From Trileptium ribeirensis (lineage: Eukaryota; Nematoda; Enoplea; Enoplida; Thoracostomopsidae), in the NCBI GenBank assembly GCA_030248225.1, contig JASANE010007290.1, positions 62,001 to 126,000 of the forward strand: 64,000 nt of DNA, given 5' to 3'. A model generated the notes under the pieces. The model was given only the letters and a program-made list of their open reading frames with translations, searched no databases and had not been told where the DNA came from. Positions within the stretch are counted from its first letter, which is position 1, and every line of letters starts with the position of its first letter. Positions 9,793 through 21,651 of the stretch are shown one piece after another. The position numbers and the translations under genes were made by a program.

Positions 9793-11991
9793 TTGCAACT
9801 TCAGGACAATGACAGCAACGACAGCGAGTCTTATCGTCTCAGTGTCGCCAGCAATGGCCATGAGCGCGATGAAGTTCCGCTTTGTTTGTTGAAGAACCAA
9901 CCTTCACCAAACGCCAGTAAAGATTTTACGCAAAACAGCACACAGCAAGATTTGGATGCTGTCGCGACGATATATTTGCAGCGTGTCCCGACTGCCTGGA
10001 GCTACTTTGTTGGACACACTTTGACGGCGATTCACCGTGTATAGAGCACAATAATGCACTTGCAGCTGCTGTGCTACAACAGCCACAGGAACTCGATGCA
10101 CAACAAATTGAGCCTCAACCAGCAACATGTGGTGAAGCCTCCGCGCCACAATTTAATGTGGAAGGACCAGAGCCTGTGTTAGATATAGCCGTGAAACGCA
10201 AAAGCAGCAAGGAAAATTGGAAGCGCAACATAGCAAAAACAAAACGCAACCAGGGTGAGAGTTACGTAAACAGTGCTGGCAAGGTTGTTGGTGCAAGGAA
10301 AACGTTGCGTGATCGCTGTGGCGAATCTTGCAAAAGACAATGCAAAACTGTAACGGATGAAGAACGACGACAGATCCTGGACGAGTATTGGACAAACACG
10401 AATCAAAATGAACAATGGGCGTACATTAATAGACATGTTACGGAAAAGCCACTTGCCGAACCTCGACACAGGAAGGATCCAGAGGTATCACGCAGGGGCT
10501 GTACTGTTTTATATTACCTGACGGTCAATCGCGCGCAAGTTCAAGTATGTCGAACCTTTTTCCTCAGCACACTCGGAATTACTCATCGCACAGTGCGTTC
10601 TGCAAGACAAAAAAAGGGGGCAATTTGGTGGATCGGAAAAGGATCAACGGGGACGCCACGGAAAGCAAAAACGTCTAGAGTTCGAGAAGGCACACGAGCT
10701 GGCACTGGCACACATAAATTCATTTCCCAGAATCGAGGGCCACTACACACGTCGAGATTCTGAAGTGCAATATTTGAGTTCCGACCTTTCGGTATCAAAA
10801 ATGTACCGATTATATACAGATTGGTTGCCACAGAAAGCTATGTCCGAACGCTTTTCATTTGAGCAGTTGCACCTGAAATTCACGGCTTACTGGAAAGCAT
10901 TCGACCCGTTGAAATTATCTTTTTTTAATCCGAAGAAAAATGTCTGCGCCATTTGCGATTTTCATAAAACCACTGCTGCCGACACCATTACCGAATCTCA
11001 GAAACAAAATTATGAAATTCATTGTCTTAATAAGCAAGCTGCAAGAGATCAAAAAGACTTTATTAAGGACACGTTGGAACAAAATCAACTATTGGCTTGT
11101 TTTGACCTACAACAGGTCTTATACTGCCCGCTTACGAATATCGGGGAAGCTTTATACAAACGCCTGCTCGGCTGCTATAATTTCACAATTTATGACGTCG
11201 GTAATAAGCACGGCAGTTGCTACTTCTGGTCAGAGGATCAGGCAAAAAGAGGACCTTCTGAGATTGGGTCAGCGGTGTTTGATTACCTACAGCGAGCGTC
11301 TGTCGCTGGCAAAACTGAAGCTTATCTATTTTGTGATTATACAAGTAGCCAAAACCGCAATACAGCTATGGCTACAATGCTTGGATATGCCACATGGAAG
11401 TCTGGAAGTTTGCTAGCGAAAATCCGCTTACATTTCTTCGAAAAATTCCATGGGCAAAATGAAGGCGATTCAATACACTCGGTCATCGAAAATTCAAAGA
11501 AATATGCCGGAACTATAACGTTGCCGTCACAGTATGCTACAATGATCAGAATGGTGAAGATAAAAGGAAAGCCGTACGAAGTTTTTGAATGGGACTTTGC
11601 AAATTTTTTTAATTTTGGAAAGGCAGTTGCTGATTTCGCAGTGAAATCGTCAAGGGATACTTTGTTAACGGATGGATCACCAGGACCGTCAATGAATTGG
11701 AATAAAGTACATGTTTTAGAGGTTAGAAAGTCCGACGTTGGAGTTTTTTACGTTAAAATGGACTACACGGACGAGTTTATGCGGTTGCAACTGCGTCGCA
11801 AGCGTGGCCGACCCTTGGACATTACACAGTACTAGCTTTCGCCACTGTACAATTCACCGGTTGGGATTGATAAAGATAAGAAGAAAGATTTGGAATCGCT
11901 ATTTGATAAAGTTATTCGATTAGAATCTGACAAGACGTTTTACAAGAATCTTATAGTTTCTTGCGCTAATATTGGCAATGATGGCGATTAG
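9793..11991 (+). pseudogene. DUF7869-type transposase-like protein, lightly broken
   Basis: Family wording is clear. An N-terminal Cys-rich segment (about 9970-10060: IFAACPDCLELLCWTHF) is followed by the basic block KENWKRNIAKTKRNQGESYV and a Cys motif (DRCGESCKRQC). Then come VCRTFFLSTLGITHRTV and a conserved EGHYTRRDSEVQYLSSDLS. The putative RNase-H-like core follows: ACFDLQQVLYCPL, YNFTIYDVGNKHGSCYFWSE, FCDYTSSQNRN and HGQNEGDSIHSVIE. It ends with RRKRGRPLDITQY and a helical tail to TAG at 11989-11991. Breaks are frameshifts near 9960 and at the A7G5 run near 10608-10619, and an in-frame TAG at 11833-11835. The family is widespread in insects and considered transposon-derived; catalysis is inferred from the D/D/E-like motifs only. 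The homopolymer break could be an assembly error. Confidence 0.75.
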
Positions 11992-12304
11992 ATTTTTTAT
12001 GACATATAAAAAGTTATGTACTGCTATTTCTTATAAATTACTATTTCTAATATCACTTTCAATAATACTTTTGACAGTTTAGCATGGCTCGATTCAAGAA
12101 AATAGGCGTGAAGCTAAAGGGATAAAAATCAACCAAACAGAGCATAGAGTTAACGGATGGGCAGCCATCGACTTGGTGGTTTTATTAATGTAAGGCTGAT
12201 ATGTAAATATTACAGTTTAGGCTTAGTATATCGAAGAAGGCGCTAAATTCATTAGCTAACGACCTTCATTTTGGGATGCTTGATCGTTATTATTTTTACG
12301 CAAA

Positions 12305-12370
12305 AATGACCTATGTGCGGCCCAACTCCATCGGCAGCACATAATTTTCATGCAACAGTGGCTTAAGTGT
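12305..12370. repeat. Degenerate copies of the subterminal motif downstream of the transposase-like gene
   Basis: TGACCTATGTGCGGCCCAA (near 12307) and GCAACAGTGGCTTAAGTG (near 12352) resemble the upstream GCAATAATGGCCTAAGTCC motif. They may mark the right side of the same element, but they are in direct orientation and weak. Confidence 0.35.
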
Positions 12371-12649
12371 ATTATTTGTTTTATTCGTAAACATGTCAAT
12401 TGTTTTAATGCTTTATGTCGTTTATATGTGTACTTTAAATGCTTCAGTAATACGCTTTTAAAATTTCACCAGACAAAATCAAGCACGATTTATCGTAATG
12501 AGCAAAACTTCGGCAGGGATTTTCTCGAAAGTAATGTTTTGGACATAGGACTTTTTTGCATGAAAGCGACGATATTTCGTGCTATGTGTCATTCACATTA
12601 AAGTTGCATGCACCTACTGCACACAGTTACGCAAACAACCGCAGTGTTC

Positions 12650-13060
12650 GATTTTACATTGTAACGACGATTTTATTTGTCGCTGCAAGCATCGTGCAGC
12701 AGCTGCCATTTTTAACGACGCCTGTAGTGATCATTGCGACTAATGTTAGACGCCTTGTAACAACAATCATTAAACGACAACAAAAGTTGCCGCACGATGG
12801 TGTAATGACGAATAATATTTTTGCACAGCAGCTGTAACAAAAATCTGTGTAGCTGCATGGCATTGTAACAACAACTGAGCAAAACAAACGCCAGCATTGT
12901 CATTTAAACAGAGATAATTGAACGCTGGTGTAACGAGCAGCTAAATCTTTTAATAAGTGTTATCGAAGCGAAAGTAGCCACATGGTACGTAACAGCAAAC
13001 GAACGCACTGCATGAAAATGTAACTGGTAACCAGAGTGTCGGAAGCTTCTGTAACAATAC
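12650..13060. repeat. Irregularly reiterated GTAAC motif
   Basis: TGTAAC or a close variant recurs about ten times at roughly 30-60 bp spacing (12660, 12760, 12803, 12834, 12864, 12930, 12989, 13019, 13050), often followed by (A/G)AC. This could be the right subterminal part of the transposon at 8.6-12.4 kb or an unrelated degenerate repeat. Confidence 0.3.
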
Positions 13061-13079
13061 GCTGAAGTGTGGTTAAATC

Positions 13080-15066
13080 TTAGGCGCAGATCCGGGACGG
13101 ACGAGATGAGGCGAGTGTGTGTCTGCCAAGCATGTAGTAGGTTTCGTTGATACCGTTCTCATTCATTCTCCATCTCGCTAGTGCCAGTTTGTTCAGGCTC
13201 TTCATCGCTACCGTTTGGAACTGTGATTGGGCGATCGTAATCACCCAGCGCTGCTTTAATGCACATGTCCCGTGCTAGCATCACATTATCCTCGCGTTTC
13301 GCTTCGTCTAGCTTCCGTTGAGTCGCTGGATCCGCATAGCCATCACTTTCGTCGTATGTACTCTCCTCTTCTTACGTTTCCATTTCCAAACCTTGGCTGC
13401 TCGACGCTTTCGCTTTTGCTTACCCCATTTCATTTTCATTTTTGCTACCAATTTCGGATGCGCCGCCAGATGCTGTTTACACCCCGCTTCCCTTCGCGCA
13501 TCGCCTGCTTTATAGATGTTTACCATGAATCAACTCGGCTTAGTGCTTGCGTAAGCACCGCTTGCCGCAACAGTAACTCGGTTATGTCCAAATCAATCCA
13601 TGATTTGTGCTGACCGTATCCTGCATTTACACCTCCACGACAATCACGATCCCTCCTCGTCCAACGCGAATCGATATATTGGTGAATGGACATTAACCTA
13701 CATTGAATAATTACGTTTCTAAACCTGTGCGCTGCAGGTCACCGCAAGCGTAATCAGCGTTCATATTTCTTCTTGATTTGGTGGCTGAGTTAACAGTTGA
13801 ACGGTCACCGACTAAGCAGCCGCAAGCGTTCGTATCCGTCCGCAGTACATCAATTCATGCACACGATTCGGTGGCATTGAAAACTTCGGTACCATGTACC
13901 AACATCCAGGTCCAGTAGCATGGCGTCCAAGGCCGCATACCGTATCATTTTATTGTACGACTTGTCATCAATCGGATAAGTGGCTTACCCGTCACCGGTT
14001 CACCGTTCGCAGTTCATGCAATTCACCCAGAATCATTTGGCCGTGCAATTTTATTGCATCCCGTCGCAGCCCAAAGAACATATCTTGCACGCACTTCAAG
14101 TTTTCATTGCTACTGAAGATCACCTTTTTCGCATCCAGGCGTTAACGCTTGGAAACGTTTGGTTCTTTTCGCTGTATCCAGCATTTAAAGAGCAATCATC
14201 GACATCCTTATTCCACTAGATGTGCAGCCAATTGTAGTCGCTCATAAACTCGTAAATTGCTGAGGGCAGCTTGTTTCCAAATTTTATGAAATCAGCAATT
14301 ATACGACCAAGTCCTCATGCGTAGCAATTTGCAGCAGCCGCATCTGTACAGCACGGTAAGAGCTGAGCTCGTCGCTCAATCGCCGTTCGCCAGAGAAATC
14401 CCTCGGGTTCGCGGAAGTATTCGCTGGCAAACTTCGCACGGGTCGTTCTTCGTCGGATTCCCCTGCCATTCCACTAACGCATCAGCAAAAATTCGACTCG
14501 TTGAATCGGCCAATTATAGAAACTCCGCGTCAAAGCAAAGTTGGTGGATCTGCTCTCGTATCCACTAAACTGTTGATTCAGAAACATCAGATTCAGAAAT
14601 TCGACAACGCGGGCTAGGAAAGCGCTCTACGACCGTTGTACCTAACGGTCCGAGCCTGTCTGCTTAAAAACATCCGGTACAAGTCAAGCGATTTCTGACT
14701 GAACTCCTTGGCCTATGGTCGCATGTTAACGAAGGCTTGCTGGTTGTGCCTGTGATATTTTTCTGGATCGTTCTCTGACTGCTCCAGGGATGTACTATTT
14801 CGCTCGATAGCGGGTAATTTATTTGCCTGGGCCTTGCCACTTATGTTCTATGGCATCCAAATTTTCTGCCTGAGCTCACGTGGCCGTCTGTATAGAGGCC
14901 AATTGCGTATTTACACATTTAGCAATTCAAACATCTGTTTTCCAAGTGTAGATAAGGACCCGTAATCGCAACCTCACTCATAGCATCCGCATAACCACTG
15001 TTTGCAGAAGCCTAAAATGTTAGATGCTCTATGATTGAAAGCTCCGTTGGTGTATTCTCTGCCATA
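13080..15066 (-). pseudogene. Decayed DEDD 3'-5' exonuclease gene (paralogue of the 38-39.9 kb locus), proximal half
   Basis: Minus-strand fragments in changing frames show exonuclease motifs in order. At 14353-14221 are AVQMRLLQIATHEDLVV and, after a frameshift, DFIKFGNKLPSAIYEF. At 14103-13992 is LKCVQDMFFGLRRDAIKLHG, with the Asp of motif II. At 13944-13850 is RYAALDAMLLDLDVG, the Tyr/Asp motif III of DEDDy exonucleases. Downstream is a strongly basic K/R segment (13526-13308) and then ARDMCIKAALGDYDRPITVP near 13240. The same order is found at 38.2-39.5 kb (motifs, then EAEKRRRAKHSRRRSRIQ, then RERIMTAYDEHYGGA). A possible start is the ATG near 15066 (MAENTPTEL), with a stop soon after. 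Stops and frameshifts throughout show it is dead. Confidence 0.55.
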
Positions 15067-16829
15067 TTTTTAGTCTGACAACTCCAACTTTTGTTTCGAT
15101 TTATTGCGCTGTACAATTTGTGATTTTGATCGAGCGTCAAACACCCCGTCTAGTCGATACCAATACAGTTATCCGTCAATGAGTAAGTATATATTGCACC
15201 GTTTTCAGTTCCTGCTTATAACGCGAATTAGCCGTATATCCAATTGTTGAAACTAATATATAAACTGTTAGACACAGGCTTACATCAATATCTAGGCCTC
15301 GTCATAGCCACTATGTGGGATGTTGAACTGGTTTCGACGCTTCGCTACCTTGACCACCAGTACCAAGTGTTGTGTTCCGTGGGTTATCAACTGCGCTGCG
15401 CTTGTCAGGCTTGTTCGTCTTTAGGTAAACTAGCTCAACTGATAGGGGCTTGTGTAACTGCAACACTATTACATGCTCGGTTTATAGCACCTGACCCCTA
15501 GTTCTTGCGGCACGATAACACTTCATACGCCGGCGACAATCTCTTTAGAGTTACGGCACAGTACGTGTTGTGTACTCGTTTCCGACAATGCTACACTCTA
15601 GGTAGGGCCTCACTATTCCATCTAGTCGGCTCATGCTTCTTTTTGGAATTACGGAATGCTATTATGCTGTAACGTGATCGGCAACTAGTCACGGCAAGGT
15701 GGAATTCTGTCTATTCGATAAGACACTATGACTCTAGTAGCTGCTCAATAAGCAATATACCAGTGATACCCGTGTTAGAAAATTATAGTTCTGGTTATAT
15801 ATCTTCCAAGAAAATTTATAACAAGTTATAAATGTTTGCCGAGCTCCTCGTTTAACTTCCAGCATAGACGTCTACCGGTCTCGTAGGCTCTTTACTATCA
15901 AATCAGTGCCGTATTTCGTGATATACCCTTCAAATTTCCTATCAGTAAAGCCGCACTCTATGCTCTGCTAATGTGACGATTTATCCATACAGGGTAACGC
16001 AAACGGAAGGGTGTCGTTTGTTAGGGGTAGTTCAGGGACCGGGACCTTACCAAATTTCACTAAAGTGGGGTATAGGTCGATAGAAAGGGCGTACTTGCAG
16101 ATGAGGGTACCTTCCACAGCTAGCATAGAAGCTGGTTACGACCAAGCTGTGCCGCAGGTTGTCGCAATGCCTAAGCATCCGCAAGTTGTGATTCCGCAGA
16201 CCGTCTTCCGGCTGCTATTCGAGTGCAAAAAAGGCCAAACTATTCAAATCAATAACCGCCAAAGAACTAAAAAACAGTGTCATCAAATATAACGTAAAAT
16301 TGACGTATCTAATCACATAACCGATGATTGTACACAAAATATCTCTCACGATGAGGCTACGCTCAAGTGGGTGTAGTGAGATTTCCAACATTGGGTTTGA
16401 GTTGAAATTTCATTTGTTTTGACTGGATAGAATTTAGAATTTCGAATGGAGCTATTTTTTCGTATAACAAGTCAAAAACACGATAATATCTATTTAATAT
16501 CCATCTAATATATTATATATTATAAATTTCCCAAATTGCGCAGAATTTGGCGTGAGCAGTAGGACTACAGGTTTCGGGGGCTACCAGCCACATTATGAGT
16601 CTACCCAAGTGAATGGATTCACTAGCACCGAGCGTGCCTGCCCGCCTTTACATAATAAAACTAATGAAATATTAACAAAATTATTAAAATTTTTCAGTGA
16701 GTTAAATTTGGGTTGGGTGTCATCATTGACGACCAAGACGGGATCTTTCGCTAAAATAACAGCCTGGTAACCGCCACGAGAAAAATTAATGGGGATGGGT
16801 CGAGGGAAATGAAAGTGGGAAGGTTTGAT
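15067..16829. other. No supported gene
   Basis: Open stretches at 15244-15501 and 16011-16292 (plus) have no recognisable domain. The last 300 bases grade into G/A-rich sequence like that at 26658-26880, which continues on the far side of element B. They are the interrupted host sequence of that insertion. Confidence 0.45.
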
Positions 16830-17092
16830 TGTTATGAAGAGTAACAAAAGAACATTCTCGAACTTTCTAGAAGTCTTACAAATATTCTGGATTCTGAAAG
16901 AATCAATAGAACATTGTAGAACGTTCCGAAAAGTCTAGAAACTGCTGTTCTAATTATCATGAATGTTCTCGTATGATCCGAGATATTTATATATAATCGT
17001 GCTGCTCACTGTTGGGTCGTCTCAGTTGTTTTTTTCGTGTTTCGTTGTGTTCGTGTAGTTATCGATTTCCATTCAATAACGTTATTCCGTTT
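16830..17092 (+). repeat. Element B left LTR, part 1
   Basis: This first part of the left LTR matches 26297 onward in the right LTR. It is cut at 17092 by the insertion of element A; the remainder resumes at 21957. Confidence 0.9.
17088..17092. other. Target-site duplication CGTTT, left copy (element A)
   Basis: CGTTT directly precedes the LTR of element A here and directly follows its other LTR at 21952-21956. The uninterrupted right LTR of B has a single CGTTT at this point. Confidence 0.92.
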
Positions 17093-17374
17093 TGTTGCAT
17101 TCCAGTGTATAGGAACTAACGAAAGCAAAGTTGAAAACAGCCTAAGAATCCCTAGGTAAGAACCTTTATTGAAACAAAATGAACAAGTGAGATAGCAGGT
17201 AAGATTCCTGGTTTTATACAATGGTGTTGCGTCATGGTAACATGAGGCAAGAATAATGATTACGTGTTGGTTTAAGCCCACGCGTAGTGTTTAGGTCACG
17301 TGAATTACATCATGTTTATTTTCTATTGCATCATCAAGTCTTCGTGTGTAGCCAGGCTGGATGGTTGCTCAACA
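17093..17374 (-). repeat. Element A 3' LTR
   Basis: This 282-bp repeat matches 21670-21951. It is the 3' LTR because the element is read on the minus strand. Confidence 0.95.
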
Positions 17375-17384
17375 CCTCCCGACC
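17375..17384 (-). promoter_or_regulatory. Polypurine tract of element A
   Basis: Read on the minus strand, GGTCGGGAGG abuts the 3' LTR. This is the usual position and composition of the plus-strand primer. Confidence 0.6.
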
Positions 17385-17406
17385 AGCTTTGAAGGCGCGA
17401 AGTGTT

Positions 17407-18630
17407 TTAGCAGCAGACGCGTCGAGGAGGACGTCGTTGTCGGTTTGACCAGTGAGGGTGGTCGGGACCATATTCGGGCGTTCTGTGAACTGCGTCGGCA
17501 AGATTAGCCCTTCGAAGGGCAGGAAGTACGGGCGGCAAACCAGGCTCGTCATATTCATCGCTGGCGAATCTCGGTTGAAGTTGATTAATATGTCGTCGCC
17601 AAATCGGGTCTCTTGGAATCACTCGCACGTTCACGTTACGTGGCCCGAGCACCTTTGTGACAACGGCGGGGACCCACCGAGCTTGTCGATCACGTCGCGG
17701 ACCGCAATATTGAGCATAGCACGGGGACCCAATGTTGTATCTTTGAGCCATGCGATCCACCTTTGCGTTGTTATCATGCTGATAGTTTTTCTCAGCGTCT
17801 TGTGATTGACGGCCTTGAGCAACATGAGGCGGAGACGGAAGCAGTGTGTCGATCTTGCTGCGCAATTGCCGACCATTGAGTAGCTCGCTGGGAGAGAGAC
17901 CAGGCTCCAATGGGGTGCGTCGATACTGAATGAGAAAGTCATGTAGAGCTTCTTTTACCTGCAAAGACGATTTGCGAAGCGCTTGTTTGAAGGTTTGGAT
18001 CATACGCTCGGCAGCTCCATTAGTTGCTGGGTGATATGGCGCGCCGGTGAGGTGGATTATACCTTTGTCGCGGCAAAAGGATTGAAATTCGTCGGAGCAA
18101 AACGATGTTCCATTGTCGACACAATTGTGTGAGGATAATCAAAATGTCCGAATGCATCTCGAAGCATTGAAATGGTGGTGGCTGAAGATATTGACGCAGT
18201 TGGGTAGATGCATGGGTATTTGGAATAAGCGTCGACGACCACCAACCAATTGTTACCCATAAAGTTGACCGCATGATCAACGTGGACTCGACTCCAGGGC
18301 TTTTCCGGCATCATCCATGGATGGATAGGAGCAGTCGATGGGGCGTTTTGATGAGCGGAACAACTCTCGCACGAACGACAAAGATCTGCGATGTCGCTGC
18401 CGAGTCCTGGCCAGTAGACTGCTGTACGGGCCAATTGTTTCATTCGTTGGATGCCGAAATGACCAGTGTGAAGAATTTGGAGGGCAGAACGACGCAGAGC
18501 GGAAGGGACCACGATTCGTGAACCGTACAGCAAGCAACCATGGAGTATTGATAGTAAATCGATCAGCTTGCGGTAGTCATTGACGGATTCGGAACTCCGA
18601 CTTGCGTTGACAGGCTTGTTGTTCGGCCAT
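17407..18630 (-). pseudogene. Element A integrase
   Basis: The zinc-binding part (HTGHFGIQRM ... CRSCESC) and the first catalytic Asp (HVDHAVNF) lie in 18533-18057. A frameshift near 18115 breaks the second catalytic block; the Asp and Glu regions (near 18118 and 18010) remain legible in the other frame. The C-terminal part at 18003-17407 has QYRRTPLEPGLSPSELLNGR and a basic segment ending near the polypurine tract. The RT/RNase H ORF upstream ends at 18630 with another break. In the retrotransposon cycle this enzyme would insert the cDNA. This copy cannot make a full product. Confidence 0.88.
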
Positions 18631-20688
18631 CATTCCCTCACAAAGCGAATGATTTGCGAAATAATAGGATCTTTGGCGGATTCCTTTGCCATCGAGCAGC
18701 GATCGGTGGGACGGACCTGCAGACTAATCGTTCGGATTTGACAGACGGTGTCAACATCTGATTCCTCCTCTTCCTTGTCGAATTTTGTATCGGATCCCTG
18801 TGGCAACAGACTCAGGGCATCCGCGTTTCTATGATCGGATGTTTTGCGATATTCGATTGTATAGTCGTACTGTTGAAGTTGATACGACCATCTTGCGAGA
18901 CGATTAGCGGCGAGTGCGGGAGTTGCCTTGGTAGGGTTGAACAGAGTTATCAACGGCTTGTGGTCGGTGACCAGGACAAATTTGTTGCCGTAGAGGAATT
19001 GATGGAACTTTTGTAGTCCGAACACAATGGAGAGAGGTTCTCGTTGAATTTGGCTATATCGCCTTTGGGTGTCCGTGAGAGTTTTTGACACATATGCCAT
19101 TGGGCGCTCGCTACCATCGTCGTAGCGGTGAAATAGAACGGCTCCAATGCCAACTTCAGAAGCGTCGCAGGATAAAGCAATTGGAATGGAAGGATTGTAG
19201 TGGGTGAGAACAGTGTCGGTGCACAGCAGATTTTTGAGCTGTTGAAAACTGGCTTGCTCGTCAGCACCCCATCGCCACTGAACGTCCTTTTTGGTAAGTC
19301 GATTGAGAGGTGCGACGACCGTTGATAAATGCGGTATGAACTTGCCGTAGAATTGAACTGCTCCCAGGAACGACCGAAGACTGGCGACGTCCTGTGGGGC
19401 TGGCATCTCACGAACGGTGTCGACCTTGGGACCTTTTGCGATTCCATCGTTGGACATCGTGTGGCCCAGATACTCGACCTTTGACTGGGCGGAGGAACAT
19501 TTTTCCAAACGGCATCGAAGGCCTTTCTCGTCGAGTCGCTGAAGCAGGGCTTTCAGGTTTCGAAGGTGATCGGCCGCATCCATTCCGCTGACGAGGATGT
19601 CGTCCGGATACGCTGCCACTCCGTTTAGATCGGCTGTTAATTGTTCCATCATTTCTTGGAAATACCACGGCGCTGATTTGATTCCGAAAGGAAGTCGAAG
19701 CTGAAGAAGCACGCCACGGTGCGTGCTGAGGGTGAGCTGTCGTTGACTCTCGGGTGTCAATGCGATCTGATTGTAGGCGTCAACGAGGTCGATTTTGGTG
19801 AATCCATATCCACCACCCAACTTGCGCATCAAATCCTCCGGTAGGGGTATTGGTTGTCGATGAGATTCCAGCTGCGGGTTCACCGTCACGGAATAATCGC
19901 CGCAAACTCGCAGTTTTGATTTTGTTTGACCCGGCAGCAACGGCTTGCGAATTGGGACCACCGGCGTTCCATAATTGTTGAATTGATTTGGCTTCCACAC
20001 CCCATTGGCGATACCGGCATCGTAGGCTTGGGCCAGGTTTGCTTGCAGGGCGAACGGCACCGGTCGAGGCTTGCAGAACATTGGCATTGAGTCGCTTTTG
20101 AGCTGGACTTTAAGCTCAAAGTCCTTGAGACAGCCCAGTTCGGATTTGAAAACGTCGGGAAATTGTCGGCACAAATTCTTGCTTTGTCGCTGTAACATGG
20201 TATCGACTTGTGGGCTGGGTTGAATTGCTCTCACATCGATACGGCTTGATGGCGATGTAGGAAGGGTATCGCTCGATGTCGCTAATTTGTTGAGGTCGAT
20301 CGCCAGTTGAACAATGCCGGAACGACCAAGCAAATTGAGCTTGGGAATGCGAACCACATTGAAATCGATTGATTTAGCGGTGCCGTCGAGTAGATTTGTT
20401 TGAGCTGTTAAGGAAGACTGGAAGTATGTTACCGGTTGCACTGGCATAACCGCCGTTGGGAGAACGTAGACTCGGCTTGCCGACGATGTTCCATACCTCT
20501 TCGCTGCAGAAGTTGTCCGGAGAACCGGTGTCGATCTCGAAATCGATTGCCTGAATTAAGGGTCGATTGACAGCAGTGGTTTGACTCGATTGTACCCGAC
20601 TTGATGGATTGTATTGACAGGCGGCAGACCACGCTGTTTTGATAGGCAAACGGCTTGAATGTGGCCCTTTTTGCGGCAATGATTGCAC
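18630..20688 (-). pseudogene. Element A protease, reverse transcriptase and RNase H
   Basis: The aspartic protease motif is FEIDTGSPDNF (about 20545, ORF 20688-20374). It overlaps and is out of frame with the 605-residue RT/RNase H ORF at 20447-18630. RT landmarks are YGFTKIDLVDAYNQI, LPFGIKSAPWYFQ and a catalytic box that reads YPDD near 19603 rather than the usual Y-x-DD with a hydrophobic residue. RNase H shows LSCDAS, QIQRE and TDHKPL, then HRNADALS. The downstream continuation to integrase is interrupted. The long unbroken RT suggests a fairly recent insertion, as does the roughly 5% LTR divergence. Confidence 0.92.
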
Positions 20689-21573
20689 TCGGTGTCTTTA
20701 TGTCGACAATCGTTGCCAGCATGATCCGTCATGCCGCATCGACCGCAGGTCCCTTTGGGAAAACGGAACGACCCTTTGTTGCGATCGGTTGCCAACGGTT
20801 GTTTCGATTTGATTTTGATCGATTTGCCACTTGATCGCTTGGTTTGTCGAACCGGTTTCGTACCCGAAAATATGACATAAACGGCTGTCGATGAATCGCC
20901 ATAGACCGTTTCCTCTGCCACCTTCGCTGCATCCTCGGTTTCGATTGCGACAGCGATCGCTCGAGTGAACGTCAACTCGTCGTCTTTGATTTTGAACAGA
21001 CCTTCAGGACCGCCTCATTGTTGATCGAACATATGAACCGGGTCCGGAGGGCTTCGTCAAGGGGGTCGGTGATTGCAGGGAAATCGCATGTCACGGCATC
21101 GGCCCAATTTCTGGCGGCCAACTCCTGGAAGGTTTCGCCTGGCTTGCGCTTCATGGACGACCAGAATTTGAATCGCTCGAGGACTGTGTACAGCTTGGGA
21201 TCGAATTGAGACTTCATGTAGGCCTCGATTTGCTCGATGTCCCGCTGACTGACATCCTTGGGCGGCGATTCCTGCGAGGCCAGATTTGACAGCAACTTGA
21301 ACGTGACAGGCGTTTGGTTCTTCAGGAAAATTTGGCTTTGTTTCGATTTGGGCACGGAGTGGGCACCGGCGAACGTAACGAATTGCGCACAGTAGTCGTG
21401 CCAAAGCTCGGTTGTCGGATCGAACCCCGTGAACGGTTGAACAGTCGATTTCGTCCCTCCGACTCGGATCTTGACAGAACGGCCAGCAACGCTTGGTTTT
21501 GTTCTCAAAGGATCGCCATTTGCGCCTGATGCTGTTGTTGGAGCAGCTTGATTAATTTCGCGGTCTCGGACAT
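20556..21573 (-). pseudogene. Element A gag
   Basis: A start at 21573 (MSETAKLIKLLQQQ) matches the gag start of element B. The frame breaks after about 22 residues and continues in the frame of 21643-20972 (FDPTTELWHDYCAQFVTF, KFWSSMKRKPGETFQELA). A second break near 20975 leads to a nucleocapsid with two CCHC zinc knuckles, CGRCGMTDHAGNDC and CNHCRKKGHIQAVC. Gag would form the particle shell and bind RNA. Confidence 0.88.
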
Positions 21574-21651
21574 ATCGACATGTTTTGCAACGAAGACAGA
21601 CAAAAAAACAAAAGTTAGCAGTCGAAGAGTCGAACAAAACCATAACTAAAT

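Noticed and set aside
13272..13613. Plus-strand 113-residue ORF
   Set aside because: Opposite the basic K/R-rich minus-strand segment of the exonuclease locus; the minus reading fits the paralogue at 38.4 kb.
17452..17805. Plus-strand ORF opposite the element A integrase
   Set aside because: Shadow of the minus-strand coding sequence.
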